From: Lysobacteraceae bacterium | GTDB lineage: Bacteria > Pseudomonadota > Gammaproteobacteria > Xanthomonadales > Wenzhouxiangellaceae | DNA length: 6,252 bases | Direction: 5' to 3' | Assembly: GCA_020201235.1 (NCBI GenBank) | Contig: JAIVHD010000039.1 | Span: forward strand, 1-6,252 | Shown: positions 1-6,000 of the stretch, in pieces | How positions within the stretch are numbered: the first letter of the stretch is position 1 | How the letters are laid out: the number at the start of each line of letters is the position of its first letter | The notes under the pieces: generated by a model | Database searches by the model: none | Told to the model about the DNA's origin: nothing | Seen by the model: the letters and a program-made list of their open reading frames with translations, nothing else | Made by a program: the position numbers and the translations under genes

Positions 1-1
1 G

Positions 2-130
2 CGTGACTACATGAACAACTCGCAGGTCGAGCTGATGAATAAAATCAACCAAAGCGGCGATTGGAATGACGAGATCAAGGATCAGTTGCAGGCGGCTCTG
101 GATGAGTTCAAAAAGACCGGCTCCTGGTGA
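2..130 (+). CDS. atpA: ATP synthase F1 subunit alpha, C-terminal fragment
   Basis: This is the last 42 codons of the alpha subunit, cut by the left edge of the window; the TGA stop is at 128-130. The readable tail (YMNNSQVELMNKINQSGDWN, then a helix ending in KKTGSW) matches the C-terminal helix of gammaproteobacterial AtpA, where the E. coli protein has a similar stretch ending in TQSW. The alpha subunit forms the non-catalytic nucleotide-binding positions of the alpha3-beta3 hexamer of F-type ATP synthase, on the cytoplasmic face of the inner membrane. The next gene, atpG, begins 50 bp downstream on the same strand, as expected for the atp operon. Nothing about the nucleotide-binding domain can be said from this piece. 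Identity rests on the C-terminal similarity together with the operon order. Confidence 0.93.
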   Translation, partial: RDYMNNSQVELMNKINQSGDWNDEIKDQLQAALDEFKKTGSW

Positions 131-180
131 TTGAGGCACGTCTTGCATGCATCGACAAACGTAATTCGGGAACGATTTGA

Positions 181-1044
181 ATGAGTGGATCAAAGGAAAT
201 CGTCGGCCAGATTAAGAGCATCAAGAACACGCGCAAGGTCACGCGCGCGCTCGAAATGGTCTCGGCATCGAAAATTCGCAAGGCCCAGGATCGCATGCAG
301 GCCGCGCGTCCGTATGCCCGGCTGATTCGCCAGGCGGTCGGTCATCTGGCTCTGGCCAACCCCGAATACAAGCACCCTTTCACGCAGGGCCGGACAGAAA
401 TCAAGCGAGTCGGCTACATTGTCATCTCCAGCGACCGGGGCTTGTGCGGTGGGTTGAACAACAACCTGTTTCGACAGCTTCTGCCGCGCTTGCGCGAGCA
501 TCAGGAGGCTGGTCAGCAGGTTAGCCTGGTCCTGATCGGTCGCAAGGCGGCGCAGTTCTTCAAGCGAATCAAGGTCGACATCGCTGCGGCCACGCAGGAT
601 TTGGGCGAGCAGCCGAAGCTCGAAAGCCTGATCGGCGCGATCAAGATCATGCTCGACGGTTACCGCGACGGCAGCCTCGACCAACTCAACGTCTGCTATA
701 ACGAATTCATCAACACTATGACCCAGCGCGGCACGATTGAGCAGGTCCTGCCGCTGCCGCCGGCCGAGGATGAGCCGATGCTGCAAAACTGGGACTACCT
801 GTATGAACCCGATCCCGAGTCACTGCTCGATGACCTTTTGGTTCGATACATCGAATCACTGATTTACGAAGCCACGCTGGAAAACCTGGCCAGCGAGCAC
901 GCCGCGCGAATGGTTGCCATGAAGAGCGCCTCGGATAACGCCAACAACCTGATCGACGAGTTGAACCTTGCCTACAACAAGGCCCGTCAGGCGGCGATCA
1001 CACAGGAAATTTCCGAAATCGTCGGCGGTGCTGCCGCCGTTTAG
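181..1044 (+). CDS. atpG: ATP synthase F1 subunit gamma
   Basis: The gene encodes the central-stalk rotor subunit, whose two long terminal helices form the coiled-coil shaft inside the alpha3-beta3 head and couple rotation of the c-ring to ATP synthesis. The product has 287 residues, the same length as E. coli gamma. Residues 1-45 form the N-terminal helix ([20 protein letters not shown]). The motif [11 protein letters not shown] lies at 83-93, and the conserved C-terminal helix carries [12 protein letters not shown] at 243-254, followed by [20 protein letters not shown] and the usual EI-EIV-GAAA-type end. The ATG at 181 gives the family's normal N terminus. The Shine-Dalgarno is weak (a G-rich stretch about 10 nt upstream). 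It sits between atpA (50 bp gap) and atpD (105 bp gap to the ATG), and translation is probably from the operon mRNA. No defects are visible. Confidence 0.98.
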   Translation: MSGSKEIVGQIKSIKNTRKVTRALEMVSASKIRKAQDRMQAARPYARLIRQAVGHLALANPEYKHPFTQGRTEIKRVGYIVISSDRGLCGGLNNNLFRQLLPRLREHQEAGQQVSLVLIGRKAAQFFKRIKVDIAAATQDLGEQPKLESLIGAIKIMLDGYRDGSLDQLNVCYNEFINTMTQRGTIEQVLPLPPAEDEPMLQNWDYLYEPDPESLLDDLLVRYIESLIYEATLENLASEHAARMVAMKSASDNANNLIDELNLAYNKARQAAITQEISEIVGGAAAV

Positions 1045-1065
1045 ACAGGATTTAAGTAAACCGAC

Positions 1066-1124
1066 GGGTCCAAGGCCTGTTTAAGGAAGACGCACCGACT
1101 GCGGTTCCGAAAAAGGCCTTGCCC
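1066..1124 (+). other. Inverted repeat / RNA hairpin in the atpG-atpD gap
   Basis: CAAGGCCT (1071-1078) is complementary to AGGCCTTG (1114-1121). After a 2-nt bulge the pairing continues with GGG (1066-1068) against CCC (1122-1124). The 35-nt loop is large, and no T-run follows, so this does not look like a terminator. It lies upstream of the atpD ribosome binding site (TGAGG, 1137-1141) without covering it. In the transcript it could act as an RNase or mRNA-stability element between gamma and beta; that role is inference. Confidence 0.4.
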
Positions 1125-1146
1125 ACCGACAAGAAATGAGGTTTGA

Positions 1147-2544
<1,398 letters not shown>

Positions 2545-2559
2545 GGGCGCTGTTCGCCC
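2545..2559 (+). other. Small hairpin directly after the atpD stop codon
   Basis: GGGCG (2545-2549) and CGCCC (2555-2559) form a 5-bp GC stem with a 5-nt CTGTT loop, starting at the base after the atpD stop. No T-run follows, so it is not a convincing terminator. Eleven bases further on is a perfect 12-bp palindrome, GATCGCGCGATC (2571-2582). Together they could help set the lower epsilon-to-beta dose through mRNA decay or partial attenuation, but this is speculative. Confidence 0.35.
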
Positions 2560-2661
2560 GCTGGCTTCGTGATCGCGCGATCTGGCCCTGCTCCCGTACT
2601 ACGATACGCGCAGCTTTCAGGCCGCCCTCAAGCTTAACCCGCGAACGAATCGCGTGCCCTG

Positions 2662-2712
2662 ATGAACGTGTATCTGGATTCCTGTCGCAACCGGCAAGTA
2701 GCGAGTAATTAA
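2662..2712 (+). other. 16-codon ORF abutting the atpC start (possible coupling ORF)
   Basis: ATG at 2662 opens a reading frame of 16 codons (MNVYLDSCRNRQVASN). Its TAA stop at 2710-2712 is directly followed by the atpC ATG at 2713. Its own start overlaps the TGA (2660-2662) that ends a coding-like open stretch in another frame. No Shine-Dalgarno is visible before it, and atpC also lacks a strong one, so ribosomes ending here could re-initiate at atpC. The peptide resembles nothing I recognise. Chance occurrence is quite possible, and I would not call it a gene. Confidence 0.2.
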
Positions 2713-3138
2713 ATGGCTTCAACTATTCAATGCGATATCGTTAGCGCCGAAGCGGAGATTTTCTCCGGCACGGCCACCATGGTCGTGGTCACCGGCGAGG
2801 AGGGCGAACTGGGGATTGCACCGCGCCACGCACCGCTGTTGACCCGAATTCGTCCCGGCCAGGTGCGCGTCATGCTGCCCGAAGGCGGCGAGGAGTTCTA
2901 TTACGTGTCCGGCGGCATGCTGGAAGTGCAGCCGCATGTGGTGACGGTACTGGCCGATACCGCCGCACGCGCAAGCGACCTCGACGAGGCCGCTGCCATT
3001 CGTGCCAAGGAAGAGGCCGAGCGCGCTTTGTCCGATCGAAGCGCCGATATGGAAATGGCCGAAGCCCAGGCGCGTCTGTCCGAGGCGCTCGCGCAGCTTT
3101 CGGCGTTGGAGCGGCTGCGCAAAAACGTCAAACGCTGA
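2713..3138 (+). CDS. atpC: ATP synthase F1 subunit epsilon
   Basis: The gene encodes the small central-stalk subunit that joins gamma to the c-ring and can inhibit ATP hydrolysis through its C-terminal helices. The product has 141 residues; E. coli epsilon has 139. The N-terminal beta-sandwich covers roughly residues 1-88 and holds the family signatures [25 protein letters not shown] and [12 protein letters not shown]. The C-terminal alpha-hairpin (about 90-141) is Ala/Glu/Arg-rich and ends in [11 protein letters not shown]. The ATG at 2713 gives the standard start, although the preceding sequence (GCGAGTAATTAA) offers only a weak ribosome binding site. It is the last gene of the atp operon here. 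The stem and T-run at 3150-3197 probably end the transcript. glmU, which follows atpC in many gammaproteobacteria, is absent at this position. Confidence 0.97.
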   Translation: MASTIQCDIVSAEAEIFSGTATMVVVTGEEGELGIAPRHAPLLTRIRPGQVRVMLPEGGEEFYYVSGGMLEVQPHVVTVLADTAARASDLDEAAAIRAKEEAERALSDRSADMEMAEAQARLSEALAQLSALERLRKNVKR

Positions 3139-3149
3139 TCGCAAGCGTG

Positions 3150-3197
3150 ACGGCACTGGCACGCTGGCCTTTGCTGGTGCCGTATCCTCCTTTTTCT
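3150..3197 (+). terminator. Probable rho-independent terminator of the atp operon
   Basis: ACGGCAC (3150-3156) pairs perfectly with GTGCCGT (3177-3183). The stem extends inward through two G-T wobbles and GCA/TGC to about 12 bp, closing a 10-nt loop (3162-3171). The stem is followed by ATCCTCC and then five Ts (3191-3195) and CTC. It starts 11 nt after the atpC stop. The T-run begins about 7 nt after the stem, which is less than ideal, so some read-through into the adjacent repeat is possible. Confidence 0.55.
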
Positions 3198-3207
3198 CGC
3201 CGCTTAA

Positions 3208-3387
3208 CCTGCCTTATTCACGACCCCACCTGCTGTGGCACCGCCATACCCCGTGTCTGGGGTGTCTTGCAGCCAAGCGCATCCTCACCGGACAGGCGAG
3301 TACGCCTGCGCTGCGCTCGGGCGCCAAAACGCTGTATTTACGCGACCTGGAACCGCCGTGCGACGATCGGCTGGTGAATAAGCCGGG
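3208..3387 (+). repeat. MITE/REP-like palindromic element, copy 1 (decayed)
   Basis: This 180-bp segment aligns without gaps over its first half, and with one gap in its second, to the copy at 3951-4129. By hand I count about 33 differences, roughly 80% identity. A central 31-nt block (3267-3297, starting TTGCAGCCAAGCGC) is identical in both. The right end, TGGTGAATAAGCCGGG, is also identical. The left end keeps CTTATTCAC (3213-3221), complementary to GTGAATAAG near the right end, but the rest of the terminal inverted repeat and the inner arms have diverged and no longer pair well. It starts about 10 nt after the atp terminator T-run and fills much of the 406-bp gap between atpC and the next gene. 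It encodes no credible protein. Orientation is the same as copy 2. Confidence 0.85.
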
Positions 3388-3486
3388 CTGAAATGCGAAA
3401 AATCGAATTCCAACCGGTCTCTCGCCACGACGATCGGCTAAATCCGATAGACACCGGGACGCAAAAACGACCGACGCGCAACCCGA

Positions 3487-3515
3487 TTTTCACCGCGTGG
3501 TGATTCTGGTATGCT
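3487..3515 (+). promoter_or_regulatory. Candidate sigma70-type promoter for the DUF3465 lipoprotein gene
   Basis: TTTTCA (3487-3492) and TATGCT (3510-3515) are separated by 17 nt and each match the -35 and -10 consensus at 4 of 6 positions. The -10 is preceded by TGG (3507-3509), giving an extended -10. Initiation would fall near 3522, leaving a leader of about 23 nt before the GTG start at 3545. It lies outside repeat copy 1, so the gene seems to have its own promoter. The rest of the interval 3388-3486 shows no clear feature. Confidence 0.45.
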
Positions 3516-3544
3516 TGGAGAAAATAGCCTGTCGAGGTGACACA

Positions 3545-3949
3545 GTGCATGGTTTTTCTAAAGTTCTGCCTGGTCTTCTAGTGTTCGCTTCGTTGGCGGG
3601 TTGCGGCGGCGATTCCATCTCAAATGAGCGGCTGCTTGACGCCTTTGAAGATGGCAGAACCAGTATCTGGGTCAGTGGTCAGGCACCGGTTTCGCAAATC
3701 CTCGGCGATGAAGGCATCGGCGGGCCGCATCAGCGCTTCGTGCTGCGCCTGAATGAAGGCGTGACGATTATCGTGCGGCATTCCCTTCAAGCCTCCGAAC
3801 GTGTTCCGGTCGAACGGGGCGATTCAGTGCGCTTCCACGGACGTTACGATTGGGAAGCCAGCGGCGGTATCATCTCGCTTACGCACAGCGATCCTGAGCA
3901 GCCGGGCGGTGGCGGTTGGGTGGAACATAAAGGCGTTCGTTACGATTGA
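3545..3949 (+). CDS. DUF3465-family lipoprotein, function unknown
   Basis: The product is a 134-residue predicted lipoprotein. The signal peptide has a short basic start, a hydrophobic core (LPGLLVFASL) and the lipobox LAGC, with the acylated cysteine at residue 20. The mature part carries the pattern I know from DUF3465: HQRFVLRL, then GVTIIVRHSL, a GDSVRFHGRYDWEASGGI segment, LTHSDP, and a GGWVEHKGVRY end. It therefore appears full length. The family looks like a small beta-rich (OB-like) fold; no activity is established that I know of. GTG at 3545 is preferred over upstream codons because GAGGTGA (3534-3540) is well placed and the lipobox then falls at the right distance. The residue after the cysteine is Gly, which does not give the inner-membrane retention Asp, so the outer membrane is likely. 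Repeat copies lie on both sides; copy 2 begins one base after the stop. Confidence 0.88.
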   Translation: MHGFSKVLPGLLVFASLAGCGGDSISNERLLDAFEDGRTSIWVSGQAPVSQILGDEGIGGPHQRFVLRLNEGVTIIVRHSLQASERVPVERGDSVRFHGRYDWEASGGIISLTHSDPEQPGGGGWVEHKGVRYD

Positions 3950-3950
3950 C

Positions 3951-4129
3951 CCCGGCTTATTCACCACCCGATCTACTGCGGCGGCCCCAGGCCCCGCGTC
4001 TGCGGCGTTTTGCAGCCAAGCGCATCCTCACCGGACAGGCAAGTACGCCTCCGGTGCGCTCGGTCGTAAAACGCCGCAGCCACAGGACCTGGAACCGCCT
4101 CGCGACGACCGGGTGGTGAATAAGCCGGG
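3951..4129 (+). repeat. MITE/REP-like palindromic element, copy 2 (intact)
   Basis: This is a 179-bp element with perfect 20-bp terminal inverted repeats: CCCGGCTTATTCACCACCCG at 3951-3970 against its complement at 4110-4129. Inner arms also pair: GGCGG 3980-3984 with 4095-4099, CCAGG 3987-3991 with 4088-4092, TGCGGCGTTTT 4001-4011 with 4068-4078, AGCG 4019-4022 with 4057-4060, CACCGG 4029-4034 with 4051-4056, and AGGC 4037-4040 with 4047-4050, around a 6-nt loop. A single strand would thus fold almost end to end. There is no transposase and no clear target-site duplication at the edges. It lies between the convergent DUF3465 and beta-helix lipoprotein genes and could stop transcription from both sides. 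Copy 1 is a direct repeat of it. Confidence 0.9.
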
Positions 4130-4146
4130 TTGACAGTCGAGTTCAA

Positions 4147-4830
4147 TCACTCTGAGAAATACTCTGGCTCGGCACCGATGATGTTTCCCACGGTTGCCGA
4201 TTGGTGAATTCTAAGCGTGACCGGCCGGTCAAAACGCAACGGGCCGGCCACCTCGCAGCCGGCATGAATTTCGACCAGCACCGGCTCGTCGGGCTCACCT
4301 CCGCGACGAGGGCGCTTGATGTGCAATTCGCCGTGAACCTGGCTGCCAGCCTCCAGCAGCATGCCGCCGGCGTAGTTGTCCAGCGAACCCGCGCTCGCGC
4401 CGGACAGAACGATCTTGCCGTTGACCGTCGACACCCTGCCCGAAACCGAGCCTTCCGGACCGACGGTGACTTCGCCGTTGACGGTTTCGACCGAACCGTT
4501 GACCCTCGACCCAACACCCAGCACGATACGACCGTTGACGGCCCCGATGTTACTCGCCGTGACGCCGTTTCCGAGTTCAACCCGGCCGTTGACCGTTTCG
4601 ATGTCTCCAACTTCGCTTTGGTCGCCCACCGTCACCGAGCCGTTGACCGTCGACAGGTCGCCGTCAACCGTGGCATTGCGTCCAACCTGAATGGTTCCGT
4701 TGACGCTGCTCAGGTTTCCGGAATGGTTCGCGCCGTCGGCTACCGTCAGGCTTTGATTGACGCTCAAGCAGCCTGAAAGCAACAGCGTGGCCAGCACCGG
4801 ATAAGGTAATAAAATGCGCGATCGTTTCAT
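4147..4830 (-). CDS. Predicted lipoprotein with Val-Asn-Gly beta-helix repeats (bactofilin-like)
   Basis: The product is a 227-residue predicted lipoprotein. The start MKRSRILLPYPVLATLLLSGC gives a typical signal peptide with lipobox LSGC and acylated Cys21. I chose the ATG at 4828-4830, not the longer frame to 4905, because it puts the basic residues and lipobox in order and GAGAG lies about 6 nt upstream. Residues 40-140 contain six S/E/G-x-VNG-x-(I/V) units at 43, 62, 80, 98, 117 and 136, spaced 18-19 residues, with a VNQ at 24 in register. This spacing fits a right-handed parallel beta-helix with about 18 residues per turn, as in polymer-forming (bactofilin-like) proteins. After a charged loop (KRPRRGGEPDEP, about 172-183), further strands end in GNIIGAEPEYFSE. 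It is convergent with the DUF3465 gene and 71 bp downstream of ttcA, possibly co-transcribed. The function is unknown; a surface or scaffold role is inference. Confidence 0.85.
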   Translation of the reverse strand: MKRSRILLPYPVLATLLLSGCLSVNQSLTVADGANHSGNLSSVNGTIQVGRNATVDGDLSTVNGSVTVGDQSEVGDIETVNGRVELGNGVTASNIGAVNGRIVLGVGSRVNGSVETVNGEVTVGPEGSVSGRVSTVNGKIVLSGASAGSLDNYAGGMLLEAGSQVHGELHIKRPRRGGEPDEPVLVEIHAGCEVAGPLRFDRPVTLRIHQSATVGNIIGAEPEYFSE

Positions 4831-4901
4831 GTGCGGCTCTCGGACGGTCAAGGTGTCTGAAAGCTTACGCTCTATGCCGATGCCGCGGCAAGCGCCAGAA
4901 G

Positions 4902-5759
4902 TCACGTTGTTGGACCGCCTTGGGGCTCGCCGGGCGGTTGCAACCAGTCGGCGGCTGGCGGGCCGCCGCCGTCGAGGCCAACAAAGTCAAACAGCTCGAC
5001 ATCACAAAGTTGCGACGGCGCGACATTGGTCAGCGCTTTGAAGATCGTCTCGGTTCGTCCGGGCTGGCGGCGATCCCATTCACCTAGCATCTGCTTGATG
5101 GTCTGGCGCTGGAGTTTGGGCTGCGAGCCGCATAAATCACACGGAATGATAGGGTAGTCGCGGGCTTCGGCAAGCTTTGCCAGGTCGGCCTCGCGACAAT
5201 ACGCCAAAGGACGGATCACAATGTTGCCGCCGTCGTCGCTTTTGAGTTTTGGCGGCATCGCCTTCAAGCTGCCACCGTAGAGCAGGTTGAGAAAAAACGT
5301 CTCGACGATATCCTCCATGTGGTGGCCCAGCGCAATCTTGGTGAAGCCGTTCTCGCGGGCATAGGCATACAAGTTGCCGCGGCGCAGTCGCGAGCACAGA
5401 CTGCATGTGGTCCTGCCTTCCGGAATCACGCGCTTGACCACCGAATAGGTGTCGCGTTCGATGACATGGAATGGCACGCCGATAGCGTTTAGATAATCCG
5501 GCAGTACCTGTTCGGGAAAGCCGGGCTGCTTCTGGTCGAGATTGACCGCGACCAATTCAAAAGAGACCGGGGCGCGGTGCTGAAGGCTCAGCAGCAGGTC
5601 GAGCATGGCAAAGCTGTCCTTGCCGCCTGACAGGCAGACCATAACGCGGTCGCCGTCGACAATCATGCCGTAATCGCCGATCGCCTTGCCTGTGAGCTTC
5701 CGAAGACGCTTGAATTGTTTGTCGTCGTTGTACTTCCGACGTCCTGGCCGGGCATTCAT
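4902..5759 (-). CDS. ttcA: tRNA 2-thiocytidine(32) synthetase TtcA
   Basis: TtcA thiolates C32 in the anticodon loop of certain tRNAs, using ATP to adenylate the base and a [4Fe-4S] cluster to deliver sulfur in the cytoplasm. With the ATG at 5757-5759 the protein has 285 residues. The PP-loop SGGKDS lies at 44-49. Next come [13 protein letters not shown] (71-83), [10 protein letters not shown] with Cys119 and Cys122, the LGHH segment (144-147), MPPKL (168-172), and PCDLCGSQP with Cys207 and Cys210. Cys119, Cys122 and Cys210 align with the E. coli cluster ligands as I recall them. The C terminus is shorter than in E. coli and ends in a Pro/Gly-rich tail. The frame stays open 89 codons upstream to 6026, but that extension has no TtcA character. 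The start gives the same N-terminal length before KAIGDY as in E. coli. The ribosome binding site is poor (AGGG touching the ATG), so the exact start is uncertain. Confidence 0.95.
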   Translation of the reverse strand: MNARPGRRKYNDDKQFKRLRKLTGKAIGDYGMIVDGDRVMVCLSGGKDSFAMLDLLLSLQHRAPVSFELVAVNLDQKQPGFPEQVLPDYLNAIGVPFHVIERDTYSVVKRVIPEGRTTCSLCSRLRRGNLYAYARENGFTKIALGHHMEDIVETFFLNLLYGGSLKAMPPKLKSDDGGNIVIRPLAYCREADLAKLAEARDYPIIPCDLCGSQPKLQRQTIKQMLGEWDRRQPGRTETIFKALTNVAPSQLCDVELFDFVGLDGGGPPAADWLQPPGEPQGGPTT

Positions 5760-5793
5760 CCCTGGATGAGCTCGCAAGTAAAGAATAGCCGGC

Positions 5794-5799
5794 ATAATA
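5794..5799 (-). promoter_or_regulatory. Possible -10 element for ttcA
   Basis: On the - strand, TATTAT (complement of 5794-5799) matches the -10 consensus at 5 of 6 positions. Initiation would fall near 5787, giving a leader of about 28 nt before the ATG at 5759 and arguing against the upstream in-frame ATG at 5793-5795. No good -35 hexamer lies at 16-18 nt; the nearest TTGCGC is 21 nt away. The call is therefore weak. The rest of the divergent gap up to about 5964 shows nothing else I can support. Confidence 0.25.
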
Positions 5800-5964
5800 C
5801 CGAAAGCCCAGCCTAGCCGTGCGCAAGTCGCCGGCGTGGTTAAGACGGAATCAGGCGGGTTGAAGGGCCACTGAATTCTGGAGTCTTGCAGCATGCATGA
5901 AGCACCTGAACGGAACAATCGTACTGTTTTGTGCGCGCGTTCCATTCGCAGGTTCCCAGACGGA

Positions 5965-5993
5965 TTGACGCGGACGTTTAACGGCCCCATACT
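5965..5993 (+). promoter_or_regulatory. Candidate sigma70-type promoter for the alpha/beta hydrolase gene
   Basis: TTGACG (5965-5970) matches the -35 consensus at 5 of 6 positions. CATACT (5988-5993) matches the -10 at 4 of 6, with an ideal 17-nt spacer. Initiation 6-7 nt after the -10 would fall at 5999-6001, which is the position of the gene's ATG. No ribosome binding site lies between, so this promoter implies a leaderless or nearly leaderless mRNA. Confidence 0.5.
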
Positions 5994-6000
5994 GTAGCGT

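Noticed and set aside
190..786. 198-codon open frame on the - strand opposite atpG
   Set aside because: It is antisense to a definite gene, has no family resemblance and no credible ribosome binding site; a codon-bias shadow.
2545..2582. Terminator inside the atp operon after atpD
   Set aside because: The GC hairpin at 2545-2559 and the palindrome at 2571-2582 are not followed by a T-run, and atpC must be expressed downstream, so I list it only as a structural element.
3002..3391. Open frame running from within atpC through repeat copy 1, ending in VNKPG
   Set aside because: It overlaps atpC in another frame and its C-terminal half is simply the repeat read as protein. The frame at 3801-4133 ends the same way in copy 2, which shows the shared tail is the repeat and not a protein family.
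3545..4129. Integron cassette with attC sites
   Set aside because: A gene followed by an imperfect palindrome, with another copy upstream, resembles an integron array. However, the elements are about 180 bp with fully paired TIRs, lack recognisable GTTRRRY/RYYYAAC core sites at the edges, and there is no integrase in view.
4400..4720. CRISPR-like repeats (CCGTTGAC recurring about every 55 bp)
   Set aside because: The recurring 8-mer encodes the Val-Asn-Gly repeats of the - strand lipoprotein. The rest of each unit varies by codon and the period shifts between 54 and 57 bp, so it is a coding repeat, not a CRISPR array.
4201..4776. 191-codon open frame on the + strand opposite the VNG-repeat lipoprotein
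   Set aside because: Its repeated Val-Asp/Thr-Val-Asp motifs are only the reverse reading of the repeated codons of the - strand gene, which has a proper signal peptide and lipobox.
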